Source: Candidatus Hydrogenedentota bacterium (lineage in GTDB: Bacteria; Hydrogenedentota; Hydrogenedentia; Hydrogenedentales; SLHB01). Taken from it: a stretch of DNA of 5,522 nucleotides. The position numbers and the translations under genes were made by a program. Where the stretch lies: assembly GCA_003552485.1 (NCBI GenBank), contig PUMX01000060.1, forward strand, positions 1 through 5,522, written 5' to 3'. The notes beneath the pieces are model-generated. The model did not search any database. It saw only the letters and a program-made list of their open reading frames with translations, and had not been told where the DNA came from. Shown piece after piece: positions 1-5,066 of this stretch (positions are counted from its first letter, which is position 1; each line of letters begins with the position of its first letter).

Positions 1-170
1 GGGACATCGGTAAATGAGATCAGCCGCCTGTGGCGGGGATCGAGCGCATAAGGCGCAAACGCCTGCAGAGGCGAAGGGGAGTAGATTCGGATAGCGTCGG
101 CTTGTGTTGGCCCCGATGATTGGGGAGGTTGCGCCGAAGCGCTCCGAGCTAAGACAAAAAAGGGGGGAGT
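1..170. other. Leader region with short hairpins; possible end of an upstream gene
   Basis: No gene is convincing here. Frame 1 of the + strand is open from the window edge for 16 codons to a TAA at 49-51, so it could be the C-terminal tail of an upstream gene, but it is too short to recognise. Several perfect short inverted repeats follow one another: CCGCC/GGCGG (24-28 and 32-36, 3-base loop), then AGGCG (51-55), CGCCT (60-64) and AGGCG (69-73), where the middle arm can pair with either neighbour. A weaker CCCCGA/TTGGGG pairing (one G-T pair) lies at 111-125. I see no good -35/-10 pair in front of the first gene, so its promoter may lie further left or be of an unfamiliar type. Confidence 0.4.
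160..169 (+). promoter_or_regulatory. Unusual G-rich ribosome binding site of the isomerase gene
   Basis: An A-run followed by six G and AG sits directly before the ATG at 171. The exact GGAG (166-169) leaves only one base before the start, which is too close. AAGGGGG (160-166) can pair with the anti-Shine-Dalgarno sequence through one G-U pair and leaves four bases. The start is still preferred because the protein's N-terminus (S-V-N-Q-W-x-F-P at residues 4-11) looks like the native beta-1 strand of this barrel family. The next in-frame ATG, at 210, would remove it. Confidence 0.45.
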
Positions 171-986
171 ATGATTCCATCCGTCAACCAGTGGTTGTTT
201 CCCGCAGACATGCCGACGGCGCAAGCCATTTCGAAAGCGCATGAACACGGGTTTCAGGCCTTCGAGGTCTGTATTGGAGAAACCACGCAAATCCCGTTGG
301 ACTGTAGTCAGGCGGACGCCGTGGCCATCCGTAAGCACGCAGACAGCCTCGGGGTGAAGCTGCAAACCGTGGGATCGGGGATGGGATGGGACTATCCCCT
401 GTCGTCGCCGGACCGCGCCACGCGGGAAAAAGGCGTCGAGATCACGGCGCGTTGTCTCGAAATCACGCATTGGCTTGGCGCCGAAGCATTGCTTACCGTG
501 CCGGGCGTGGTGTCCGAGGAAGTTCCCTACGATGAGGCGCTGGAAAACGCCCTGAGCAGCGTGCGCCAGCTTGCGCCCGAAGCGGAGAAACAACGGGTCG
601 CAGTAGGTATCGAGAACGTATGGAATCAGTTCTTGTTGAGCCCAATGGAGTTCCGCGACTTCATTGACGAGTGCGAAAGTGAGTACGTCAGCGCGTATTT
701 TGACGTGGGGAACATCCTGGCCTACGGTTTTCCCGAGCAATGGATCCGGATCCTGAACCGGCGCATCAAAGCCGTTCATATGAAGGATTATCGGCGCGAA
801 GTGGGGTCGTTGGCGGGTTTCGTGATGCTCATGGAAGGCGATGTCGCGTGGCCGCCCGTCATGGAGGCGTTGCGCGCCATTGGCTACGACGGGCCGGTTA
901 CCGCCGAGTACCCGGCCTACACGCACGGTCTCGATGTGACTCTCGAGCATCTCAAGGCGGCATTGGACGCCATCGTGCGGTTGTGA
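171..986 (+). CDS. Sugar phosphate isomerase/epimerase (xylose isomerase-like TIM barrel)
   Basis: Cytosolic metal-dependent enzyme of the AP-endonuclease-2/xylose-isomerase-like superfamily, 271 residues, the usual length for a single-domain barrel of this group. The four expected metal ligands can be placed: Glu148 in the G-I-E-N-V-W stretch, Asp178 in Y-F-D-V-G-N, His203 in A-V-H-M-K-D-Y, and Glu246 in T-A-E-Y. This is the Glu-Asp-His-Glu pattern of D-tagatose 3-epimerase and L-ribulose/L-xylulose 5-phosphate 3-epimerases (UlaE/SgbU type), in which the two Glu residues also do the proton transfer. The D-V-G-N and H-x-K-D motifs are closer to the UlaE-like branch than to tagatose epimerase. 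There is no signal peptide or membrane segment. It is first in a set with two Gfo/Idh/MocA oxidoreductases, so it probably acts on a sugar or keto-sugar they make or use. The substrate is unknown; it could also be an inosose dehydratase-like or keto-glycoside-processing enzyme. Family is certain, reaction is not. Confidence 0.93.
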   Translation: MIPSVNQWLFPADMPTAQAISKAHEHGFQAFEVCIGETTQIPLDCSQADAVAIRKHADSLGVKLQTVGSGMGWDYPLSSPDRATREKGVEITARCLEITHWLGAEALLTVPGVVSEEVPYDEALENALSSVRQLAPEAEKQRVAVGIENVWNQFLLSPMEFRDFIDECESEYVSAYFDVGNILAYGFPEQWIRILNRRIKAVHMKDYRREVGSLAGFVMLMEGDVAWPPVMEALRAIGYDGPVTAEYPAYTHGLDVTLEHLKAALDAIVRL

Positions 987-1008
987 TATACACGTAAACG
1001 TTGAATAT

Positions 1009-1035
1009 GGCGCCGGGTGATTTCGCAGCGGCGCC
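1009..1035 (+). other. GC-rich hairpin between genes 1 and 2
   Basis: GGCGCCG (1009-1015) and CGGCGCC (1029-1035) form a perfect 7-bp stem with a 13-base loop, in the 81-base gap between the isomerase and the first dehydrogenase and 16 bases ahead of its Shine-Dalgarno sequence. There is no T-run, so it is not a classical terminator. A role in transcript processing or in setting the relative expression of the two genes is a guess. Confidence 0.45.
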
Positions 1036-1051
1036 GACCAAGCGGCCGGAT

Positions 1052-1058
1052 AAGGAGG
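1052..1058 (+). promoter_or_regulatory. Strong Shine-Dalgarno site that fixes the start of gene 2
   Basis: A perfect AAGGAGG lies nine bases before the ATG at 1068. It decides between that ATG and an in-frame GTG at 1017, which would add 17 mostly arginine and polar residues before the Rossmann strand. With the ATG at 1068 the protein begins M-N-V-A-I-I-G-G-G, exactly where this family normally begins. Confidence 0.85.
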
Positions 1059-1067
1059 AGAAGCGTC

Positions 1068-2045
1068 ATGAATGTAGCGATTATTGGCGGCGGGGCGATG
1101 GGCGCCCTGCACGCCGGCAACGCCGTGACCTGCGGTCACAAGCTGGTAGCCTGCAGCGACCGGCGAATCGAGCAGGCCGAGGCCGTCGCCAAGCAGTTCG
1201 GTTGCGAGGCCACGGACGACTCACACGAACTGCTGAAACGGGATGAAGTCGACGTCGTGGCTATCAATACGCCGACCCCCACGCATCTCGAGTATGTCCG
1301 GGCGGCCGCGGCCAACGGCAAACACATATTCTGTGAAAAACCGCTCGCGTTGACCGTTCAAGATAGTGAAGAAGCCGTAAAAGCCGCAGCGGACGCCGGC
1401 GTGAAACTGTTTGTTGGCCACGTGGTCCGCTACTTTCAGGAATTCGACGCCATTCGCGGGCAGATCTCCGCGGGCAAGGTTGGCAAACCGGGATATGTTA
1501 AAACCTACCGCGGCGGCATGTTTCCGCAAGGAGCCGGCGCTTGGTTCCGCGACTTCAACCAGAGCGGCGGCGTGACCCTCGATTGCAGCATCCACGATCT
1601 CGATTGGATCCGCTATGTCTTCGGCGACGTCAGCCGGGTCTACTGCCAACGCGTCACGCGCACTGATCCCGAACCCATGGACTACGCCATGATCACATTG
1701 CGCATGGCCAGCGGGATTATCGCTAATGTTATCGGCACGTGGGCGCACCCCTCGGGTTTTCGCGTCAAAGCGGAAGTCTGCGGCGACAAGGGCGTAATCA
1801 TGTTTGACAGCGCCGAAGCCTCGGTCCACGCGCAGATGCGCGACACCGATCCCACCAAGCCCAGTGTTATCGTGCCGGGCAGCCCCGTCGAGAAGAGCCC
1901 TTACCTACTCGAATGGGAAGACTTTACAGCTTGGCTCGACACGGGCCGCGCACCCCGGGTCAAACCCGAAGACGCTGTCGAAGCGGTCCGCATCGCTCAA
2001 GCGGCGCTCCAATCTGCAGAATCCGGCGAACCCGTAACCCTGTGA
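1068..2045 (+). CDS. Gfo/Idh/MocA family NAD(P)-dependent oxidoreductase, classical type
   Basis: Cytosolic sugar or polyol dehydrogenase, 325 residues. The N-terminal Rossmann fold (about residues 1-120) carries the dinucleotide-binding glycines G-G-G-A-M-G at 7-12 right after beta-1. An aspartate follows beta-2 (Asp31), which in this superfamily usually favours NAD over NADP. The hallmark E-K-P is at 90-92, with Lys91 the catalytic lysine. The C-terminal alpha/beta domain (about 121-325) has D-x3-H-D at 172-177; Asp172 and His176 complete the Lys-Asp-His set known from Bacillus inositol 2-dehydrogenase. No Tat signal is present, unlike secreted glycoside-oxidising relatives. The gene follows the barrel isomerase by 81 bases and precedes a second family member by 29 bases, which suggests one transcript. 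The substrate is not deducible; inositol, glucose-type sugars, glycosides and amino-sugars are all used by relatives. Family assignment is secure. Confidence 0.94.
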   Translation: MNVAIIGGGAMGALHAGNAVTCGHKLVACSDRRIEQAEAVAKQFGCEATDDSHELLKRDEVDVVAINTPTPTHLEYVRAAAANGKHIFCEKPLALTVQDSEEAVKAAADAGVKLFVGHVVRYFQEFDAIRGQISAGKVGKPGYVKTYRGGMFPQGAGAWFRDFNQSGGVTLDCSIHDLDWIRYVFGDVSRVYCQRVTRTDPEPMDYAMITLRMASGIIANVIGTWAHPSGFRVKAEVCGDKGVIMFDSAEASVHAQMRDTDPTKPSVIVPGSPVEKSPYLLEWEDFTAWLDTGRAPRVKPEDAVEAVRIAQAALQSAESGEPVTL

Positions 2046-2060
2046 CCAAATCAAATCCAT

Positions 2061-2066
2061 AAGGAG
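2061..2066 (+). promoter_or_regulatory. Shine-Dalgarno site of gene 3
   Basis: AAGGAG lies eight bases before the ATG at 2075, inside the 29-base gap after gene 2. The short gap and strong site support translation from the same message as gene 2. Confidence 0.8.
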
Positions 2067-2074
2067 TAGCAATC

Positions 2075-3061
2075 ATGACCCGTATCGGAATCATGAGCTT
2101 TGCTCATCTGCACGCCCACGCCTATGCCGCCAGCGTCGCGGCGCACGACGGCGCGGAGCTTTCCATTATCTGGGATGACGACGAGTCCCGGGGGAAAGCC
2201 GCAAGCGAACAATATGGCGCGCCCTTTACCTCAGACGCCGCCGAATTCTTCGACAAAGCGGGCGAGGGCGTGATCATCACCTCGGAAAACGTGAAACACC
2301 GCGCCATGGTCGAACAGGCCGCGGCGGCGGGGAAATGGATCCTGTGCGAAAAGCCGCTGGCCACCACGGTCGAGGACGCGCGGGCCATGGTGAACGCCTG
2401 TAAGCAAGCCGGCGTCGGGCTCGGCGTGGCGTATCCCTGCCGCTTCATTCCCGCGGTCCAGCACGTGAAAGACCAAATCGAATCCGGCGCGCTGGGAGAA
2501 CTCCTCGCGGCGTCGTGCACCAACAACGGGCAGTTCCCGGGCGGATGGTTCGCTGATGAAGCGCTCAGCGGCGGCGGCGCGACAATGGACCACACGGTAC
2601 ACGTCGCTGACCTGTGGCGCTGGATGACCGGCCGCGAGTTCACGACGGCCTATTGCGAAAACGGCAACCTGCTACGCCACGGCATCAACACCGACGACAT
2701 CGGAAGTGTCCACCTCGAAATGGAAGGCGGACTCAAGATCGCCCACGTGGGTAGTTGGAACCGTTGCGAGAGTTTCCCCTTCTGGGGCGACGTGACCATG
2801 GAGATCGTGGGCACGGGCGGCGTCGTGAATCTTGACGCGTTTAACCAGAAGCTGAACGTCTACAATGATGACGACGTGCGCGCGCAGTGGGCCTACTGGG
2901 GCGGCGATCCAAACGCCCTGCTGATTGACGATTTCGTGCAGTCCATCCACGAGAAGCGCGATCCCTGCGCCGACGGCATGGACGGCCTGCGGACCGTCGC
3001 TGTGACCGTGGCCGCCTGCGAGTCGGCGCGCACCCACAAACCCGCGACGATACCGCAATAA
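2075..3061 (+). CDS. Gfo/Idh/MocA family oxidoreductase, variant with altered nucleotide-binding loop
   Basis: Cytosolic dehydrogenase-like protein, 328 residues, same two-domain plan as its upstream neighbour but from a different branch. The loop after beta-1 (residues 5-16, G-I-M-S-F-A-H-L-H-A-H-A) lacks the usual G-x-G-x2-G and is rich in histidine. The end of beta-2 is very acidic (W-D-D-D at 33-36), compatible with NAD rather than NADP. E-K-P is intact at 92-94 (Lys93), and M-D-H-T-V-H at 171-176 supplies Asp172 and His176, so the catalytic Lys-Asp-His set is kept. A tryptophan-rich segment at 272-275 and a C-terminal D-G-x2-G-L-R-T-V stretch (301-308) are typical of the family's second domain. 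Low similarity to the upstream dehydrogenase argues against a recent tandem duplication, so the two probably do different steps. It ends the operon; a strong hairpin lies 56 bases after the stop. Family is sure; cofactor use and substrate are open. Confidence 0.92.
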   Translation: MTRIGIMSFAHLHAHAYAASVAAHDGAELSIIWDDDESRGKAASEQYGAPFTSDAAEFFDKAGEGVIITSENVKHRAMVEQAAAAGKWILCEKPLATTVEDARAMVNACKQAGVGLGVAYPCRFIPAVQHVKDQIESGALGELLAASCTNNGQFPGGWFADEALSGGGATMDHTVHVADLWRWMTGREFTTAYCENGNLLRHGINTDDIGSVHLEMEGGLKIAHVGSWNRCESFPFWGDVTMEIVGTGGVVNLDAFNQKLNVYNDDDVRAQWAYWGGDPNALLIDDFVQSIHEKRDPCADGMDGLRTVAVTVAACESARTHKPATIPQ

Positions 3062-3117
3062 TCGCCATGCGGACAACCGCCGGCTTACGAAGCTGGAGGC
3101 AATAACCAAGAACAGGT

Positions 3118-3156
3118 CATCCCCCTGCTCTCCATACCAAGGAGAGCAGGGGGATG
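3118..3156 (+). terminator. Perfect 16-bp hairpin after the sugar operon, probable terminator
   Basis: CATCCCCCTGCTCTCC (3118-3133) and its exact reverse complement (3141-3156) form a 16-bp stem around the 7-base loop ATACCAA. It starts 56 bases after the stop of the last operon gene, as expected for a terminator, but no T-run follows on either strand, so it would be an atypical one. An alternative short stem is possible between GGGGG (3149-3153) and CCCCC (3162-3166), which would compete with the large one. It might instead be a copy of a dispersed intergenic repeat. That a very stable hairpin forms is clear; its function is inferred. Confidence 0.55.
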
Positions 3157-3224
3157 CGCAGCCCCCAGAGAAGGGCGGCGGCAAACATCGTTAAGCCCTA
3201 AGAACCAGTATGATGCGCCCGATG

Positions 3225-3244
3225 CCGCGTTCTAAGCAACGCGG
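3225..3244 (-). repeat. Hairpin CCGCGTT/AACGCGG, left copy
   Basis: CCGCGTT (3225-3231) pairs with AACGCGG (3238-3244) across a 6-base loop. Read on the - strand, the loop contains the TAG stop codon (3232-3234) of the possible small gene. The same two arms recur 385 bases to the right. Confidence 0.5.
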
Positions 3245-3438
3245 TCGGCCGCGAATCGGCCCCACTTGGCGAATTCCACCAGCATCGCTCGCTCCATGAG
3301 CGGATTCATCGCGTGTTCATCAAAAGGCCAAAGAGCGCACCGCAATTCCACGACCGCCGGCTTGCAGGCTCGATTCGTCCTCGAACAGTAAGATACGTTC
3401 GGCGGCAAAAGGGCAGTTTCGGAATTGCGCGGTGTCAT
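3232..3438 (-). CDS. Possible small protein of 68 residues, unknown function
   Basis: I do not recognise this protein. The frame begins with ATG (3436-3438) preceded by GAGG (3447-3444) with a 5-base gap, which is a usable ribosome binding site, and ends with TAG. The C-terminal third (residues about 43-66) reads like an amphipathic helix, A-M-N-P-L-M-E-R-A-M-L-V-E-F-A-K-W-G-R-F, with a composition normal for a folded protein. The first 40 residues are less regular and contain three cysteines (8, 25, 34). There is no signal peptide or transmembrane segment. It stands alone between converging genes, so context gives no function. It could be a real small gene, the remnant of a larger decayed gene, or a chance frame in GC-rich DNA. 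A strong hairpin spans its stop codon. Confidence 0.33.
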   Translation of the reverse strand: MTPRNSETALLPPNVSYCSRTNRACKPAVVELRCALWPFDEHAMNPLMERAMLVEFAKWGRFAADRVA

Positions 3439-3456
3439 GATAACCTCGCTTTCTCA

Positions 3457-3473
3457 GGCGGGCCTGACCCGCC
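3457..3473 (-). other. Short hairpin upstream of the possible small gene
   Basis: GGCGGG (3457-3462) and CCCGCC (3468-3473) form a 6-bp stem with a 5-base loop. A second, overlapping palindrome TCAGG/CCTGA (3454-3458 and 3463-3467) would compete with it. On the - strand this lies just ahead of the GAGG and ATG of the small gene and could sit in its 5' leader. No function can be assigned. Confidence 0.35.
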
Positions 3474-3609
3474 AAGTAACCTTTTCAATTCGAGTGGGCT
3501 TGTTTCTATCGGTTAATGAGCATGTTTCGTGCCAACACCCCCCCAAACCGCCTAACCCATTTATTTTCAACCATTTGTGCTGGAATTGCGCTAGAATCAA
3601 CACGCAACT

Positions 3610-3633
3610 CCGCGTTTTCATATGACAACGCGG
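3610..3633. repeat. Hairpin CCGCGTT/AACGCGG, right copy
   Basis: CCGCGTT (3610-3616) and AACGCGG (3627-3633) flank a 10-base centre that contains the palindrome TCATATGA (3618-3625), so the stem can continue inward after one mismatch. The outer arms are identical to those of the hairpin at 3225-3244. The two copies enclose the possible small gene. Confidence 0.5.
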
Positions 3634-3717
3634 TAGGTCCTTCGGAAGCGAAATACAAAAATGTAGGAATATGGCGCCAGCCACAGTGCGGGAACAGAAG
3701 AACAAACCAGATGGGTG

Positions 3718-4968
3718 TTACGCGGACCGCGCCCCCGTTTTCTCAACGGGTTCGTAGGTGGACGCGACATACTCTTCGATGATGGCCTTGAACGCTTCGG
3801 CGAGTTCGTCGGGAGTCCCCGTTAGGGTCTTATACTTCTGGCCATCCACGTAGACCGGGCACGAAGGCGCTTCGCCCACGCCGGGCAGGCTGATGCCGAT
3901 GTTGGCGGCTTTTGATTCGCCGGGACCGTTCACGACGCAGCCCATAACGGCGAGCGTGAGGTTTTCCACGCCTTGGTATCGCGCCCGCCACTCGGGCATG
4001 CGCTCCCTGACGTACGCCTGCACTTGTTCAGCCAGTTGTTGGAAGGTCGTGCTCGTCGTGCGTCCGCATCCGGGACACGCCGTGACGCTTGGCGCAAACC
4101 GGCGCACATCCAGGGCTTGCAGGATCTCACAGGCCGCGTAGACTTCTTCGCGCCGGTCGCCGCCGGGGCGGGGTGTTAAGGAAACGCGGATCGTGTCGCC
4201 AATGCCTTCCGCAAGCAACACGCCCATCGCCGCCGACGACCACGCCACGCCTTTCACGCCCATACCCGCCTCGGTCAAGCCCAAGTGCAGCGGCTGTCGC
4301 GTCTTCGAGGCGAGCGCGCGATAAACGCTGATAAGATGAACCGGGACGGAGGTCTTGCACGAGATAATGATCTGATCCTGTCGCAAGCCGTTCTCGAGCG
4401 CGAGGTCCGTGGACTGCAACGCGGAGATCACCATACACTCGTTGATGATCTCCTCCGCGCTCTTGCCCAAGTCCTTGTCCGTATTCTCCTGCATCTTCGC
4501 CATCACGAGCTCCTGGTTCAGCGAGCCCGCGTTAACGCCAATACGCACGGGCTTTCCGTGGTCCACGGCGATTTGGCAGATGGCGGCAAACTGCGAGTCG
4601 CGTTTCGAACCGCGGCCGACGTTGCCCGGGTTGATACGGTATTTATCGAGGGCGCGAGCGCAATCGGGATACTGGGCAAGTAGTTTGTGGCCGTTGAAAT
4701 GGAAATCGCCCACGATCGGTGCGGACACCCCGGCTTCGCGCACGCGGCGAACAATAGACGCGACGGCCGCGGCCGCTTCGGCGGTATTCACGGTAATACG
4801 CACGAGTTCGGAACCGGCGCCGGCGAGTTCGATGATTTGGCGCGCCGTGGATTCCACGTCCGTCGTGTCGGTGTTCGTCATGGACTGCACCACCACGGGG
4901 GCGCCGCCGCCTACTTGCACGCCGCCCACCACCACGGCGTGTGTGTCGTGCCGTCGCGCCAATGTCAT
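3718..4968 (-). CDS. ispG: 4-hydroxy-3-methylbut-2-en-1-yl diphosphate synthase (IspG/GcpE)
   Basis: Cytosolic [4Fe-4S] enzyme of the methylerythritol phosphate pathway. It reductively opens methylerythritol cyclodiphosphate to HMBPP, using electrons from ferredoxin or flavodoxin. The 416 residues comprise an N-terminal TIM barrel (about 1-285; Q-S-M-T-N-T-D-T near 28-35, K-Y-R-I-N-P-G-N at 109-116, L-G-L-T-E-A-G at 229-235, and G-D-T-I-R-V-S-L at 257-264) and a C-terminal Fe-S domain. The cluster cysteines are Cys298 and Cys301 in A-C-P-G-C-G-R and Cys344 in M-G-C-V-V-N-G-P-G-E; Glu351, the conserved glutamate seven residues later, fits E. coli IspG's Cys270/Cys273/Cys305/Glu312. It is longer than the 372-residue E. 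coli enzyme and is of the C-P-G-C-G-R-T-T type seen in betaproteobacteria and others; part of the extra length lies between Cys301 and Cys344. It starts with ATG; GGAGG lies 13 bases upstream. A Fe-S scaffold-like gene lies 98 bases upstream on the same strand. All key residues are present. Confidence 0.98.
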   Translation of the reverse strand: MTLARRHDTHAVVVGGVQVGGGAPVVVQSMTNTDTTDVESTARQIIELAGAGSELVRITVNTAEAAAAVASIVRRVREAGVSAPIVGDFHFNGHKLLAQYPDCARALDKYRINPGNVGRGSKRDSQFAAICQIAVDHGKPVRIGVNAGSLNQELVMAKMQENTDKDLGKSAEEIINECMVISALQSTDLALENGLRQDQIIISCKTSVPVHLISVYRALASKTRQPLHLGLTEAGMGVKGVAWSSAAMGVLLAEGIGDTIRVSLTPRPGGDRREEVYAACEILQALDVRRFAPSVTACPGCGRTTSTTFQQLAEQVQAYVRERMPEWRARYQGVENLTLAVMGCVVNGPGESKAANIGISLPGVGEAPSCPVYVDGQKYKTLTGTPDELAEAFKAIIEEYVASTYEPVEKTGARSA

Positions 4969-4981
4969 GGGACCCGGAAAA

Positions 4982-4986
4982 CCTCC
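4982..4986 (-). promoter_or_regulatory. Ribosome binding site of ispG, widely spaced
   Basis: On the - strand GGAGG (4986-4982) lies 13 bases before the ATG at 4968. The spacing is longer than usual, but no better start is found between it and the conserved part of the protein, and the chosen ATG gives the expected short N-terminus. Confidence 0.55.
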
Positions 4987-5027
4987 GATTACTGGGGAAA
5001 GAACCGCTGCGGGAGCTACTGTTTTCG

Positions 5028-5033
5028 ATTATA
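5028..5033 (-). promoter_or_regulatory. Possible promoter -10 box for ispG
   Basis: Reading leftward, TATAAT occurs at 5033-5028, about 60 bases ahead of the ispG start and inside the 98-base gap after the upstream gene. It matches the sigma-70 -10 consensus exactly, but no convincing TTGACA-like box is found 16-18 bases before it and there is no extended TG. ispG may therefore have its own promoter, with or without read-through from the gene upstream. Confidence 0.35.
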
Positions 5034-5066
5034 AGCCAAGTGCGACGCCGTACGCCATCCGGCGGC

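Larger units (their letters stand above)
3062..3717. other. Long region between converging genes, mostly non-coding
   Basis: These 656 bases lie between the stops of the oxidoreductase (+) and ispG (-). They contain a perfect 16-bp hairpin near the left end, a possible 68-residue small gene on the - strand, two hairpins that share the same 7-base arms (around 3225-3244 and 3610-3633), a GGCGGG/CCCGCC hairpin (3457-3473) and a C-rich strip (3532-3558). The part from about 3480 to 3700 looks visibly richer in A and T than the flanking genes. I find no tRNA, CRISPR repeat or transposase here. No strong terminator is visible close to the ispG stop; the nearest candidate is TGGC/GCCA (4 bp) followed by a T-rich stretch, reading leftward around 3650-3680, and it is weak. 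Confidence 0.6.

Noticed and set aside
991..1004. AACGTT-centred sequence in the gap after gene 1 as a LacI-type operator
   Set aside because: Only the 6-base core is palindromic; the outer half-sites do not match and it lies inside the operon rather than at its promoter.
1017..1067. Longer N-terminus for gene 2 from an in-frame GTG at 1017
   Set aside because: The added 17 residues are arginine-rich and unlike the family, and AAGGAGG is ideally placed for the ATG at 1068.
1221..1829. Open frame of about 200 codons on the - strand, antisense to gene 2
   Set aside because: It is a by-product of GC-rich codon use in the dehydrogenase gene; the translation resembles no protein family and the + strand gene has all its motifs.
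1068..3061. Genes 2 and 3 as a recent tandem duplication
   Set aside because: Although both have Asp172 and His176, the nucleotide loop and the regions around the active site differ strongly, so they belong to different branches of the family.
2672..3184. Open frame on the - strand spanning the end of gene 3 and the large hairpin
   Set aside because: Mostly antisense to a clear oxidoreductase, with no family resemblance and no context.
3592..3597. TAGAAT as a + strand promoter -10 box
   Set aside because: No acceptable -35 box at 16-18 bases, and nothing coding follows before the antisense side of ispG.
3062..3717. tRNA, CRISPR array or insertion sequence in the long intergenic region
   Set aside because: No cloverleaf-like arms or CCA end, no regularly spaced repeats, and no transposase frame were found; the repeats seen are isolated hairpins.
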